From Ignavibacteria bacterium (lineage in GTDB: Bacteria; Bacteroidota; Ignavibacteria; Tepidaquicellales; OLB5): a stretch of 64,000 bases of DNA. The notes under the pieces were generated by a model. The model was not told the DNA's origin. It was given only the letters and a program-made list of their open reading frames with translations, and did not search any database. Below, one piece after another: positions 43,756-52,321 of the stretch (positions are counted from its first letter, which is position 1; every line of letters begins with the position of its first letter). The stretch is taken from contig JAFLBX010000002.1 of assembly GCA_017303675.1 (NCBI GenBank), positions 124,001 to 188,000 of the forward strand, given 5' to 3'. Position numbers and translations under genes: made by a program.

Positions 43756-44475
43756 CTATTTAACGAGCACCATCTTCTTTACATCTACATAATCGCCTGA
43801 TCTTAAGCTGTAATAATACATACCGCTTGAAAGTCCTTTTGCGCTGAAATCTGCCTGGTATTCACCTGCAAATAACTGACCGTTAACCAGCACTGCTACT
43901 TCTCTGCCGAGCATATCATAAACTCTGAGTGAAACATAATCACTCTTGGGAATTGAGAAGTTTATCTTAGTGTTCGGGTTGAAAGGATTCGGGTAGTTCT
44001 GTGATAAGCTGAATTCCTTAGCTACACTGCTGATATTTGTAATTCCTATCGGGAATGATGTTACTCCAAAAGTTACATCACTGCTGCGCTGAGAAGGATT
44101 TGAAACTCTTTCAACTCTCCATGTTGAAGTACCTGCTCCGGAATTTCCCGGTAACTTGGAATAATAGATGTATATGGTTGAATTTCCCGGGGGATAGTCT
44201 GCAATTGCTGTATCTACACCTGTTCCGTAGCATAAATTTATATCACAAATTCCTACACCTTCCCATGTCCCGGGAATGTTGGAAGCTGTCATTATGACTC
44301 TGAATGATTCGGTTGTGCCGTATGGATTATTGATTGTAGCATGTGATTTCGCTTCAACTGAATCTTCATGAAAAGGAACCCACTCAGGATCAGTTCTGGT
44401 AAAGCCCGGGTTCTGGGCAAATAAGTTGAATGATGCTGCTGCAAAAACTAAAAGCGTTAAAAAGAATTTTTTCAT
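43756..44475 (-). CDS. Secreted protein with T9SS sorting tail
   Basis: The 239-residue protein has a signal peptide (about 1-20, ending NLFAQ), a beta-sandwich region (about 25-150; with SNIPGTWEGVGICDINLC) and a type IX sorting domain (about 158-239; NYPNPFNPNTK, DMLGREVAVL, GMYYYSL, ending KMVLVK). It should be exported to the cell surface. No enzymatic motif is seen. It has a promoter-like pair upstream and a spacer with a repeat downstream, so it is probably transcribed alone. Confidence 0.87.
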   Translation of the reverse strand: MKKFFLTLLVFAAASFNLFAQNPGFTRTDPEWVPFHEDSVEAKSHATINNPYGTTESFRVIMTASNIPGTWEGVGICDINLCYGTGVDTAIADYPPGNSTIYIYYSKLPGNSGAGTSTWRVERVSNPSQRSSDVTFGVTSFPIGITNISSVAKEFSLSQNYPNPFNPNTKINFSIPKSDYVSLRVYDMLGREVAVLVNGQLFAGEYQADFSAKGLSSGMYYYSLRSGDYVDVKKMVLVK

Positions 44476-44495
44476 TTTTTGATTGATAATTTTAA

Positions 44496-44526
44496 CAAAT
44501 TTATATGAATTCTAAGCCAAAATCAA
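44496..44526 (-). promoter_or_regulatory. Bacteroidota-type promoter for the gene at 43756
   Basis: On the minus strand, TTG (44524-44526) lies 20 bases before TAAATTTG (44496-44503), an exact TAnnTTTG. The -7 box ends 20 bases before the ATG of the T9SS-tagged gene. Confidence 0.55.
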
Positions 44527-44602
44527 CTTAATTTACAGGCTATTTTGGTTAACGTAAAACACTATTTTTGCTTAATTAATGAAAATTTTGAATAAAAACG
44601 GG

Positions 44603-44691
44603 TCAATATACCCGCTTATCCTTCATTTTTGCCCAATATTCAAACACTTCGACACATTCTTTTTTCATAAAATCACCAATTATCTCAACAT
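44603..44691 (-). pseudogene. Remnant 3' end of a second guaD copy
   Basis: On the minus strand this segment reads VEIIGDFMKKECVEVFEYWA then KMKDKRVY and a TGA stop (44603-44605). It matches the C-terminus of the intact guaD next door (WAQTKNKRVY) with mainly third-position base differences. No start or upstream part of the gene survives. It is the tail of a paralogue or of an older tandem copy lost by deletion. The synonymous pattern says the copy was under selection before it was lost. Confidence 0.85.
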
Positions 44692-44700
44692 AGAATCCCC

Positions 44701-44724
44701 GTTGTTGGTGTTGTCACCAACAAC
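44701..44724 (-). terminator. Strong hairpin after guaD
   Basis: GTTGTTGGTG-TTGT-CACCAACAAC is a 10-bp perfect stem four bases past the guaD stop. No T run follows on either strand, so it is either a weak terminator or the scar between the two guaD copies. Confidence 0.45.
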
Positions 44725-44727
44725 CAG

Positions 44728-45201
44728 CTAATAAACCCGTTTATTCTTCGTTTGAGCCCAATATTCAAATACTTCAACACATTCTTTCTTCATAAAGTCA
44801 CCAATAATTTCAACATTACTCAATCCCATTTCCTTCAGCATGTGGTTTGAAACTTTCAGCTCGTTAAAACCAAACCGCTCAGCATCTGCAATATCTGCCC
44901 CGTAGAAAATTCTATCTATCCGCGCCCAGTGAATAGCGGTGAAACACATTGGACACGGCTCGCAAGTTGAATATATCGTGCAGCCGCTCAGATCAATATT
45001 ACCAATATGCTTACAGGCATTACGTATTGCGTGAATTTCTCCGTGCGCTGTAATATCTGTGCTTGCCCATACAATGTTATGGTCGCAGGCTATCACCTCA
45101 TTACCTTTAACAATGCAGGCTGCAAAAGGGGTCTGGCCGGCATCAACACCTTCGCGGCATTTATCAATTGCCATCTGCATGAATTTTTCGTCTCTTGTCA
45201 T
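44728..45201 (-). CDS. guaD: Guanine deaminase
   Basis: A 157-residue member of the cytidine/guanine deaminase family, resembling Bacillus subtilis GuaD, which turns guanine into xanthine for nitrogen salvage. The zinc motif is TAHGEIHAI (H and E; the family alanine is Gly here) and the cysteine pair is CEPCPMC. The C-terminal EYWAQTKNKRVY resembles GuaD tails, and this tail is part of the active site in the dimer. A TAnnTTTG box lies at 45222-45229. The alternative, tRNA adenosine deaminase, fits less well. Confidence 0.88.
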   Translation of the reverse strand: MTRDEKFMQMAIDKCREGVDAGQTPFAACIVKGNEVIACDHNIVWASTDITAHGEIHAIRNACKHIGNIDLSGCTIYSTCEPCPMCFTAIHWARIDRIFYGADIADAERFGFNELKVSNHMLKEMGLSNVEIIGDFMKKECVEVFEYWAQTKNKRVY

Positions 45202-45311
45202 AAATTGTTATGATTACTATACAAAAATACAAAGAAATGATTAAACATTCAGTTACACTGTATGTCATACCCGTCCCGCTAGCAAGCGCGGGATAAACTC
45301 AAAGTTCTACT

Positions 45312-45357
45312 ATAAATCGAAATTCACACACTAGATTCCCGCTTTCGCGGGAATGAC
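45312..45357. repeat. Direct repeat, copy 1, with TTCCCGCTTTCGCGGGAA hairpin
   Basis: A 46-base unit nearly identical to 45517-45562, differing at only two positions in its 5' part. The end holds the palindromic TTCCCGC-TTTC-GCGGGAA. Confidence 0.9.
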
Positions 45358-45414
45358 AATAAGATTTATCATGACTCAAAAGACACAGAAGAGAAGTAAC
45401 ATAATTCAAAGCTT

Positions 45415-45444
45415 GTCATACCCGCGCAGGCGGGTATCCAGACG
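45415..45444 (+). repeat. Dispersed GCCCGCG-type repeat, copy 1
   Basis: A 30-base unit, GTCATACCCGCGCAGGCGGG then TATCCAGACG. The same unit (with GTCATGCCCGCGAAGGCGGG) occurs at 60580-60609. Both lie in spacers. A shorter relative (CCCGCTAGCAAGCGCGGG-like) is near 45267-45294. Confidence 0.85.
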
Positions 45445-45516
45445 TGAATTTTTCTAAATCCAATATCTGTGAATCACGAAATTTTCAAATTGAAGGAATC
45501 ATATCACAGTACAATC

Positions 45517-45562
45517 ATAAATCCAAAATCACACACTAGATTCCCGCTTTCGCGGGAATGAC
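45517..45562. repeat. Direct repeat, copy 2
   Basis: Second copy of the 46-base unit at 45312-45357. The 159-base separation and the presence of only two copies make an array unlikely. Confidence 0.9.
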
Positions 45563-45649
45563 CAAAAATGTTTTCCCTGAAACTACATACCGTATTTTTA
45601 TGTCATATAATTATACAATATACCGTATATTTACAGCGTCTATACATAT

Positions 45650-48028
45650 ATGAATAATATACCATTTCCGTTTAAAACATTATTTTCTCTGGAAAAACTC
45701 ATTGATTTCTGGAAAAAATCAGCCCAAAGCACTGAAGAATGTGTTGGTACTGAATTTGCCAAAAGGCTCGTTCATGATATTGAGCAGATTCCTGAGTTAA
45801 ACGGTGTTATTATCGATTATTCCGTGTTCAAAAAACATGAAAAGCTGGTTGATGCCTTATTTTCGGCTATAATTTCACCGGCTTACTGGAATACGAACCT
45901 GAGCTCAATAAGCTTACCGCTTTTAAGCACTTCAATCTATGCAACCCCTAGATTTAAAGAGCTTTTTGTTGATGAAAACGGAAATTTTACCCATAACCTC
46001 AATGTTTCGCAGGAATATTTTGATATCGGCAAGATCATTACGGTTTATGCTTCAGTTCTGAAGCGGGTATATAATATCGATATGACCATTGTAGTGCCCC
46101 TTATCAGAACAATTACCGATAAAGATACCGGTCTTGAAAGATATTTCAAGATGAACCTGGATGACCGTTTTATTGATGTTAATATTAACGGGCCGCTTCC
46201 GGAAATTACCAAAGAACAGGTAACACTGCTTTCTGAAAATATGTTCAATATTCAGCTGTGGAATGAGATAATTCCGCCTGATAATATTGAGTTCAAAGGT
46301 TTCCTTGTTGTAAATATGTTCGAAGTAACTGACCAGGAAGCGCTTTCAAAATTAAAATTTGATCTGCTTGATAAGAATATTTTAACTTCAACCAACGGAT
46401 TTTCAGTGCTTGAAACGCGCATCAGGACAATGTTCCGCAATCCTGATCTTAAGCTTGGCATCGCCTCTTTCACTGATGATAAAACAACTATCATGCGCAG
46501 CGGAACCAAGATAGGCGAAAGCTTTCTGCTGAGTGAAACATGCGCCCAAAAATGCACAGATTATGATGATTCAATTTACGAAAAAGCTGTAAACACAGGC
46601 GAACCGCAGATAATATATGACCTGAACATCCTGCCAAACTGCACAAAGGTCGAAAAAGAAATACGCACAATGGGTGTAAGCAATCTGATGGTTGCGCCGC
46701 TGGTATTTGAAGGTAAAACCATCGGCGTTATTGAGCTTGGCTCATCCAAAGCAGGCGCACTGAATTCAATTAACGCTTTAAAGCTTATAGAAATTCTTCC
46801 GCTTTTCTCGCTTGCGCTTAAGCGCAGCCTTGAAGATATGGAAAACCGCATTCAGGCAATCATAAAAGAAAAGTGTACGGCAGTTCATCCCGCTGTTGAA
46901 TGGCGTTTCCGCAAGGCGGCTATGAACCTGCTTGAAAAAGAGAACACAGATGAATTTGCCAATATGGAAGAAATTGTCTTCCGTGATGTGTACCCGCTTT
47001 ATGCGCTTTCCGATATCAGGAATTCATCCAATACACGCAACAGGGCGATACAAAAAGATCTCCGTGATAACTTAAGGCTTGCTAAAGATATCATATCAGC
47101 GGCTTCAGCTGTAAAATTAATGCCTGAGTTTGAGCATATCATTTATAAAATTGATAAGCATATTTATATGCTCGAAGACGGCCTGCAGACAGGCGATGAA
47201 GCTGCAGTAGCTGCCTTCCTTAAAAATGAAATTGAGCCTCTTTTCCTGAGTATTGCAGATCTGAGCTATGATACACAGGAAGCTATTAAAAATTACAAAG
47301 AAGCAATTGATCCGGACCTGGGGCTTGTTTACAGGAAACGCAAAGAATATGACCAAAGCGTTAAAACACTGAATGAAAATGTAGCTGCAATTGTTGATGC
47401 TGAAGAATTATATGCTCAGACGATATTTCCGCACTATTTTGAAAAATACAAAACAGACGGTGTGGAATATACAATGTATATAGGTGATTCAATTTCTGAA
47501 AAAGAAGATTTCCACCCGGTTTATTTAAAGAACCTCAGGTTATGGCAGTTCATTTTGATGTGCCGCGTTGCCGCTATGGCAGAAAAAGTAAAGCCAATGC
47601 TTAAGATTCAGCTTGAGCTTGCGCATCTTGTCCTGGTGCAGAATACTCCGCTTGCAATCAGGTTTCACCATGACCAGAAAAAGTTTGATGTTGACGGCAC
47701 TTATAACGTTCATTATGAAATAATGAAAAAGCGCATTGATAAGGCTGAGATCAGGGGAAGGGAAGAGCGCCTTACACAGCCCGGTAAAATTGCCATTGTT
47801 TACTCGCAGCAGGCGGAAGCAAATGAATATTTGCAGTATATTGAATATCTGCAGGCAAAGGGCTTCCTGAAAAAAGAAGTCGAAAACCTGGAACTTGAAG
47901 ACCTGCAGGGAGTATATGGATTAAGAGCTTTAAGGGTTGCTGTTGATCTTGATTCAAAAGTGTTCGATTCTGTCCTTAAAAGCGATATAGAGTTTAATAA
48001 TGAATTAAATGAATTTATAAAGGCTTAG
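45650..48028 (+). CDS. Large GAF-domain protein
   Basis: The 792-residue protein has no signal peptide or membrane helix. The first third (about 1-230) is unrecognised; residues about 260-400 look like a GAF sensor domain (ETCAQKCTDYDDSIYEKA, then LMVAPLVFEGKTIGVIELGS); the rest is long and helical. No kinase, phosphatase, cyclase or DNA-binding domain is visible, so any output would need a partner. Proteins of this architecture and size occur in Bacteroidota without known function. It is 12 bases before the PASTA gene, so the two may work together. Confidence 0.82.
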   Translation: MNNIPFPFKTLFSLEKLIDFWKKSAQSTEECVGTEFAKRLVHDIEQIPELNGVIIDYSVFKKHEKLVDALFSAIISPAYWNTNLSSISLPLLSTSIYATPRFKELFVDENGNFTHNLNVSQEYFDIGKIITVYASVLKRVYNIDMTIVVPLIRTITDKDTGLERYFKMNLDDRFIDVNINGPLPEITKEQVTLLSENMFNIQLWNEIIPPDNIEFKGFLVVNMFEVTDQEALSKLKFDLLDKNILTSTNGFSVLETRIRTMFRNPDLKLGIASFTDDKTTIMRSGTKIGESFLLSETCAQKCTDYDDSIYEKAVNTGEPQIIYDLNILPNCTKVEKEIRTMGVSNLMVAPLVFEGKTIGVIELGSSKAGALNSINALKLIEILPLFSLALKRSLEDMENRIQAIIKEKCTAVHPAVEWRFRKAAMNLLEKENTDEFANMEEIVFRDVYPLYALSDIRNSSNTRNRAIQKDLRDNLRLAKDIISAASAVKLMPEFEHIIYKIDKHIYMLEDGLQTGDEAAVAAFLKNEIEPLFLSIADLSYDTQEAIKNYKEAIDPDLGLVYRKRKEYDQSVKTLNENVAAIVDAEELYAQTIFPHYFEKYKTDGVEYTMYIGDSISEKEDFHPVYLKNLRLWQFILMCRVAAMAEKVKPMLKIQLELAHLVLVQNTPLAIRFHHDQKKFDVDGTYNVHYEIMKKRIDKAEIRGREERLTQPGKIAIVYSQQAEANEYLQYIEYLQAKGFLKKEVENLELEDLQGVYGLRALRVAVDLDSKVFDSVLKSDIEFNNELNEFIKA

Positions 48029-48040
48029 GATTTTAGTTAA

Positions 48041-49045
48041 ATGAAATTCTGGAAAAAATTATTAATTGGTATTGCGGGATTGTTCGTAGCTATTCTTCTT
48101 ATGAATTTTATTGTTATGCCATGGTATGTAAGGCATGATACTCTGGTTAAAGTACCTTCCGTTGTTGGGCTTTCATTTGAAGAAGCCAAAAAACAGCTTG
48201 ATGAAGCAGGGCTTGAAGGACTCCAGGGCGATATTCGATACGATCCTACTAAACCCATTGGGACAGTGGTTGACCAGAATCCGCCGGCTGACCAAACCGT
48301 AAAGGATGGAAGAAGAATTTACCTTATCATTAGCGGCGGTGAACAGCTATACGATGTTCCGAATCTTGTAGGAAGAACGCTGCGCGAAGCAAAGTTCATG
48401 CTTAACCAGCGTAACCTGGAAGCGCAGGAAGTTGAATACAAGCCTTCGGCTCAGTATCCTTCTGGTATTGTGCTCGGGCAGATAGAAAATGCCGGCTCAA
48501 AAGTTAAAAAAGGCACTATGATCGGTGTTATCGTTTCAACGGGAATGGATGCCGGGGATATTAAAGTGCCGGATCTTACCGGTAAGAATATAGAAGAAGC
48601 CAAAAAGCTTCTTGCTGTGAATAAGCTTACTATCGGAAAGATAAATTACCAGCCATCTACAAATGTTCCGCTGAATTCTGTCATAGACCAGTATCCCAAA
48701 GCCAATACAATGGCAAAGGAAAACCAGAAGATTGACGTATTTGTGAACCGTGAAAATAAAAAGAAGATTGTTATTGAAGGCGAAGAAGACGGTATAAAGG
48801 AAAAAGAAGAGGAAATTAAACCTGATGACGGTGAATTCAAAGATGATGTGAAAAAAGATGACAGGAAAAAAGATGATAAGAAAAAAGAAGACGTAAAATC
48901 AAAACCGACCGATAAAGATAAAAAAGGCGATGTAAAGACTAAGCCTACAGATAAAAAGGATGAGAAGAAAACTACTCCTCAGCCAAAAAATGACAAGGAT
49001 AAAAAAGACGGTAATAAAAAGAATGACGGCGGTACTAATTTTTAG
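48041..49045 (+). CDS. Membrane-anchored PASTA-domain protein with charged tail
   Basis: The 334-residue protein has one membrane helix (about 5-27), three PASTA domains (about 35-105, 106-172 and 173-245; VPSVVGLSFEEAKKQL, VPNLVGRTLREAKFML and VPDLTGKNIEEAKKLL), and an 80-residue tail almost wholly of Lys, Asp, Glu, Thr and Pro. PASTA domains bind unlinked peptidoglycan in Ser/Thr kinases and penicillin-binding proteins; here neither enzyme is attached. The tail probably contacts an anionic or cationic partner. A wall sensor or scaffold is a fair guess. Confidence 0.9.
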   Translation: MKFWKKLLIGIAGLFVAILLMNFIVMPWYVRHDTLVKVPSVVGLSFEEAKKQLDEAGLEGLQGDIRYDPTKPIGTVVDQNPPADQTVKDGRRIYLIISGGEQLYDVPNLVGRTLREAKFMLNQRNLEAQEVEYKPSAQYPSGIVLGQIENAGSKVKKGTMIGVIVSTGMDAGDIKVPDLTGKNIEEAKKLLAVNKLTIGKINYQPSTNVPLNSVIDQYPKANTMAKENQKIDVFVNRENKKKIVIEGEEDGIKEKEEEIKPDDGEFKDDVKKDDRKKDDKKKEDVKSKPTDKDKKGDVKTKPTDKKDEKKTTPQPKNDKDKKDGNKKNDGGTNF

Positions 49046-49069
49046 ATAATCCGTTTCACCACGAATAAT

Positions 49070-49723
49070 ATGAAACTTATTGCACCATCAGTACTTTCAG
49101 CGGATTTTTCGCAAATTGATTCTCAGGTAAAAATGATAACCGATGCAGGAGCCGACCTCCTGCATCTTGATGTTATGGACGGGCACTTTGTGCCCAATAT
49201 TACTTTCGGTCCCAAAATGGTCGCCGATATCCGCAAGCTCACCAGCCTGCCGTTGGATGTGCATTTAATGATAAGCGAGCCTGAAAAATATGTTAATGAG
49301 TTCGCAAAAGCGGGAGCTGACTGGATAAGCGTTCACTATGAAGCATCCACTCACCTGAACAGGCTTGTAAACCAGATAAAAGATGCTGGCGCAAAAGCCG
49401 GCGTTGTTGTGAATCCCGCTACACCCGTTGATGTTCTGGAAGAAATTTTGCCTTACACTGATTTTATTCTCATAATGTCAGTAAACCCCGGCTTTGGCGG
49501 ACAAAAATTCATTGAAACTTCAACTGCCAAGGCAAAAAAGCTTGCAGCCATGATAAAAGAAACAGGCTCAAATACATTTATTGAAATGGATGGCGGCATT
49601 GGAACAGGTAATATAAAAATGCTCAGTGATGCAGGTGTAAATGTTTTTGTAGCAGGTAATGCGGTGTTTGGTTCACCAAGTCCTGCCGCGACAATTGCTG
49701 AAATGAAAAAATTAATAAACTAA
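49070..49723 (+). CDS. rpe: Ribulose-phosphate 3-epimerase
   Basis: Rpe interconverts ribulose-5-phosphate and xylulose-5-phosphate in the pentose phosphate pathway. The 217-residue TIM-barrel protein has the standard motifs: LSADFSQI near the start, LLHLDVMDGHFVPNITFGP, and the phosphate-binding NPGFGGQKFI. The metal ligands His, Asp and Asp fall in these motifs. It lies 24 bases after the PASTA gene and 13 before nnr, in a run of housekeeping genes. Confidence 0.96.
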   Translation: MKLIAPSVLSADFSQIDSQVKMITDAGADLLHLDVMDGHFVPNITFGPKMVADIRKLTSLPLDVHLMISEPEKYVNEFAKAGADWISVHYEASTHLNRLVNQIKDAGAKAGVVVNPATPVDVLEEILPYTDFILIMSVNPGFGGQKFIETSTAKAKKLAAMIKETGSNTFIEMDGGIGTGNIKMLSDAGVNVFVAGNAVFGSPSPAATIAEMKKLIN

Positions 49724-49736
49724 TAATTAAAATTTT

Positions 49737-51326
49737 ATGAGACCCGCTTTTACTTTCACTGAAATCAGGGAAGCGGAAAGAACCATTATAGAAAAAGAGG
49801 GAATTCCCTCTTTAATTTTAATGGAAAATGCCGGGAAGAATACATTTGATGTCATTTCTTCCTTATATCCTGATCTTGATGAAAGAACAATTATCGCAGT
49901 ATGCGGCAAAGGCAATAATGCCGGTGATGGCTTTGTTATTGCCCGTAATTTTCTTATCAATTCAATACCGGTCGAAATTTACAATTTATCTTTGCCGGGT
50001 GAGCTAAAAGGTGATGCGCTTGTTAACTATGAAATTCTTTTGAAAATGAATTCATCACTTTGCAGCATTTATAATGTTTCTGCCGGTGAATCAGATGTCC
50101 TTTTTAAAAGGCTAAAGAATATCAAAGGCAAAGCGTTAATTATTGATGCGCTTCTTGGCAGCGGTATCAAAGGTGAAGTAAGAGGACTATATAAAGATGT
50201 TATCGAAAATATTAATTTATCTAAACGTAAAAATCTGAAGCTTGATGTTGTTTCAGTTGATGTGCCAAGCGGGCTTGGCATGGAATATCACACTGGTACA
50301 ATAATTGACTCTTGCTATACGGTTACTATGGGAGCAATTAAAACAAACCTGCTCTTTGGCAGCGGCAGGGAAAATTCCGGTCAGCTTTATGTAGTGCCCA
50401 TAGGCATTACAAATGATTGCTTTGAAAGAGCCAACATATACGGTAAATTCCTTGTTGAAGAAAATGATGTGAAGGGATTATTCCCTAAGCGGAAAAAAAC
50501 ATCATATAAATATTCCAACGGTAAAGCGCTTGTGATAGGCGGTTCAAAAGGTCTTTCAGGCGCTATAATTATGAGCTCGCTTGCTGCATTAAAAAGCGGC
50601 GCAGGTGCTGTTCTTGCTGCATTTCCGCGTTCAGTTAGCGCGCATTTCAGCCGGAAGCTTTCAGAAGTTATCAAAACAGAGCTTGATGAAACACCTGATG
50701 GTTCAATTGCAGGTGATTCATATGCCGGGCTGCAAAAACAATTATCAAAAGCTGATGCTGTTTTGATCGGCCCGGGTCTCTCTTTAAATAAGGAAACAGA
50801 AAATTTTCTGTTTGATGTAATTGAAAATGTTAAGTCTCCGCTTGTAATTGATGCTGATGCTCTGAACCTGCTTGCAGGAAATATTGAAATACTTAACCGC
50901 AGGAAAAGCTCCGCAGAAATAATTTTAACTCCACACATTGGTGAATTCGCAAAGCTCTCAGGAAGAACAACAGAAGAGATAACAGCTAACAGGTTTGAGA
51001 TAACTTCTGAGTTCGCAAAAAAATATAATGTTAATGTTGTTCTTAAATCAGAAACATCAATCAGCTGCTCTCCTGATGGGAAAATATATATAAATAATTC
51101 CGGAAATGAACAGCTTGGCTCAGCAGGTTCAGGTGACGTGCTTTCAGGAATAATAGTATCAATACTTGCTCAAACTGGTAATGTTTTTTCAGCAATGGTT
51201 TGCGGAAATTATATACACGGAATGCTTGCTGAGAGATATTACAATAAATACGGCAATAAACAATCAGCTTCACAGCAGGATCTGATCGAGTTCATTCCAG
51301 ATGTAATTACCGGGATACTGAGTTAA
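49737..51326 (+). CDS. nnr: Bifunctional NAD(P)H-hydrate epimerase/dehydratase
   Basis: The 529-residue protein repairs damaged NADH and NADPH hydrates. Its N-terminal YjeF domain (about 1-215; GKGNNAGDGFV binds substrate) is the epimerase, and its C-terminal ribokinase-like domain (about 235-529; GGSKGLSGA, ILTPHIGEFAKL, GSAGSGDVLSG) is the ADP- or ATP-dependent dehydratase. The two halves are fused, as in most bacteria. The length matches and both active-site motifs appear intact. Confidence 0.95.
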   Translation: MRPAFTFTEIREAERTIIEKEGIPSLILMENAGKNTFDVISSLYPDLDERTIIAVCGKGNNAGDGFVIARNFLINSIPVEIYNLSLPGELKGDALVNYEILLKMNSSLCSIYNVSAGESDVLFKRLKNIKGKALIIDALLGSGIKGEVRGLYKDVIENINLSKRKNLKLDVVSVDVPSGLGMEYHTGTIIDSCYTVTMGAIKTNLLFGSGRENSGQLYVVPIGITNDCFERANIYGKFLVEENDVKGLFPKRKKTSYKYSNGKALVIGGSKGLSGAIIMSSLAALKSGAGAVLAAFPRSVSAHFSRKLSEVIKTELDETPDGSIAGDSYAGLQKQLSKADAVLIGPGLSLNKETENFLFDVIENVKSPLVIDADALNLLAGNIEILNRRKSSAEIILTPHIGEFAKLSGRTTEEITANRFEITSEFAKKYNVNVVLKSETSISCSPDGKIYINNSGNEQLGSAGSGDVLSGIIVSILAQTGNVFSAMVCGNYIHGMLAERYYNKYGNKQSASQQDLIEFIPDVITGILS

Positions 51327-51352
51327 CATTTGCAAGGAGAGAGAGATAAAAT

Positions 51353-51380
51353 TTTGCTAGCGAAGCGAATCAATCTCATC
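51353..51380. repeat. Dispersed GCGAAGC repeat, short copy
   Basis: The sequence GCTAGCGAAGCGAATCAATCTC matches the arms of the larger element at 31341-31400 in part. It lies just after the nnr stop. Confidence 0.5.
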
Positions 51381-51451
51381 AATAAAACAACAACATTCCC
51401 AAACAGGAGTATGGGAATGAGGTAATGTGAAAAAATATTAATAAAATGATT

Positions 51452-51509
51452 AGCCACGACCTTTAAGTCGTGGTTGATATAGAAGTGAAAAATAAGGGGC
51501 TTTAGCCCC
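51452..51509. repeat. Dispersed repeat with two palindromes, copy 2
   Basis: CCACGACCTTTAAGTCGTGG, then a short link and GGGGCTTTAGCCCC. It matches the copy at 27531-27585 and also sits just before a membrane protein gene. Confidence 0.85.
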
Positions 51510-51538
51510 GTTTGATGTATTAATTCAAAACTACGAAT

Positions 51539-51934
51539 CTGAAAAAATTTCTTAAATATCACTTCCCGTTTATTTTATGGGCTTTGATAATATTCATTCA
51601 ATCCAGCTTTCCGGCTGTTGAACTTCCAAAAGTAGAGCTCATCAGCTTTGATAAAGTAGTTCATGCCGGAGTATTTGGTTTTCTGGCTGCACTGGCATAT
51701 ATTTCATTTATTAATCTGAACCCCGATTCAGCTTTTGCAGGCTCGCCTTATTTGTGGAGCGGTATAGTTTGCATTATTTACGGCGCATCTGATGAAATAC
51801 ACCAGTATTTCGTTCCTAACCGTTCTTCAGAAGTTCAGGATTGGATAGCAGATATTGCGGGTATCATCATAATGCTTCTGGTTATAAAATATTTTCTTTC
51901 AAAACGTTTTAAATTATTCCAAAGGATAAAATAA
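51539..51934 (+). CDS. VanZ-like membrane protein, probable CTG start
   Basis: The protein has four membrane helices and VanZ-family features: IIFIQSSFP, FDKVVHAGVFG near residue 40, ASDEIHQYFVPNRSSEVQDWIADIAG near 85-110. VanZ gives teicoplanin resistance in enterococci; most relatives have no known role. An in-frame stop at 51521 leaves no ATG. A TTG at 51584 would delete most of helix 1 (HFPFILWAL), so I start at the CTG at 51539, which encodes a sensible KKFLKYHFPF N-terminus. This start is inferred. Confidence 0.82.
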   Translation: MKKFLKYHFPFILWALIIFIQSSFPAVELPKVELISFDKVVHAGVFGFLAALAYISFINLNPDSAFAGSPYLWSGIVCIIYGASDEIHQYFVPNRSSEVQDWIADIAGIIIMLLVIKYFLSKRFKLFQRIK

Positions 51935-52306
51935 ATGGAAATTAAACTGCAGCATGCTGTTATAAGGGTTACATCTATCGATTCTGCGAAAGATTTTTAT
52001 CTGAATAAACTCGGGCTTGAATTGCTTGAAGATTCCGGAAATTTTTTTGCAGTCAAAGCCGGTGGAGTCAGACTTTCGTTTTTTGCCGGGTATGAAAAGC
52101 AGGAATCTAATGATGACCCAAAAACCGGTGTATCTCTGATCTTCAGGGTTGAAAACCTGGAAAATGCCGCAAATGAGCTAAAATTAAAGGGAATATTACC
52201 ATTTGGAGATGTAATTGATATCCCGAATTTTCATAAATTTCTCGAATATGAAGATTTTGACGGAAATGTGTTTTTTTTGGCTGAATATATAACTGAACCT
52301 GTTTAA
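51935..52306 (+). CDS. VOC-superfamily (glyoxalase-like) protein
   Basis: A 123-residue single-domain protein with the beta-alpha-beta-beta-beta halves of the vicinal oxygen chelate fold. Visible are LQHAVIRVTSIDSAKDFY, the GVSLIFRVENLENAANEL strand-helix, and the closing DFDGNVFFLAEY, where a metal-binding glutamate would lie. It may bind a metal or a small molecule. Its ATG begins directly after the TAA of the VanZ-like gene, so the two are coupled. Substrate unknown. Confidence 0.88.
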   Translation: MEIKLQHAVIRVTSIDSAKDFYLNKLGLELLEDSGNFFAVKAGGVRLSFFAGYEKQESNDDPKTGVSLIFRVENLENAANELKLKGILPFGDVIDIPNFHKFLEYEDFDGNVFFLAEYITEPV

Positions 52307-52321
52307 AATTTTCGAATTAAA

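Larger units (their letters stand above)
45202..45649. other. Spacer full of palindromic repeats
   Basis: The 448-base stretch between guaD and the GAF protein contains several repeat copies, each with a GCGGG-type hairpin, and no convincing gene. Near its right end are AT-rich bases that may hold the promoter for the GAF gene. Confidence 0.65.

Noticed and set aside
45312-45562. Two similar repeat units suggested a CRISPR array
   Set aside because: Only two copies exist, 159 bases lie between them, the unit is 46 bases with a hairpin at one end, and no cas gene is near. It is a dispersed repeat.
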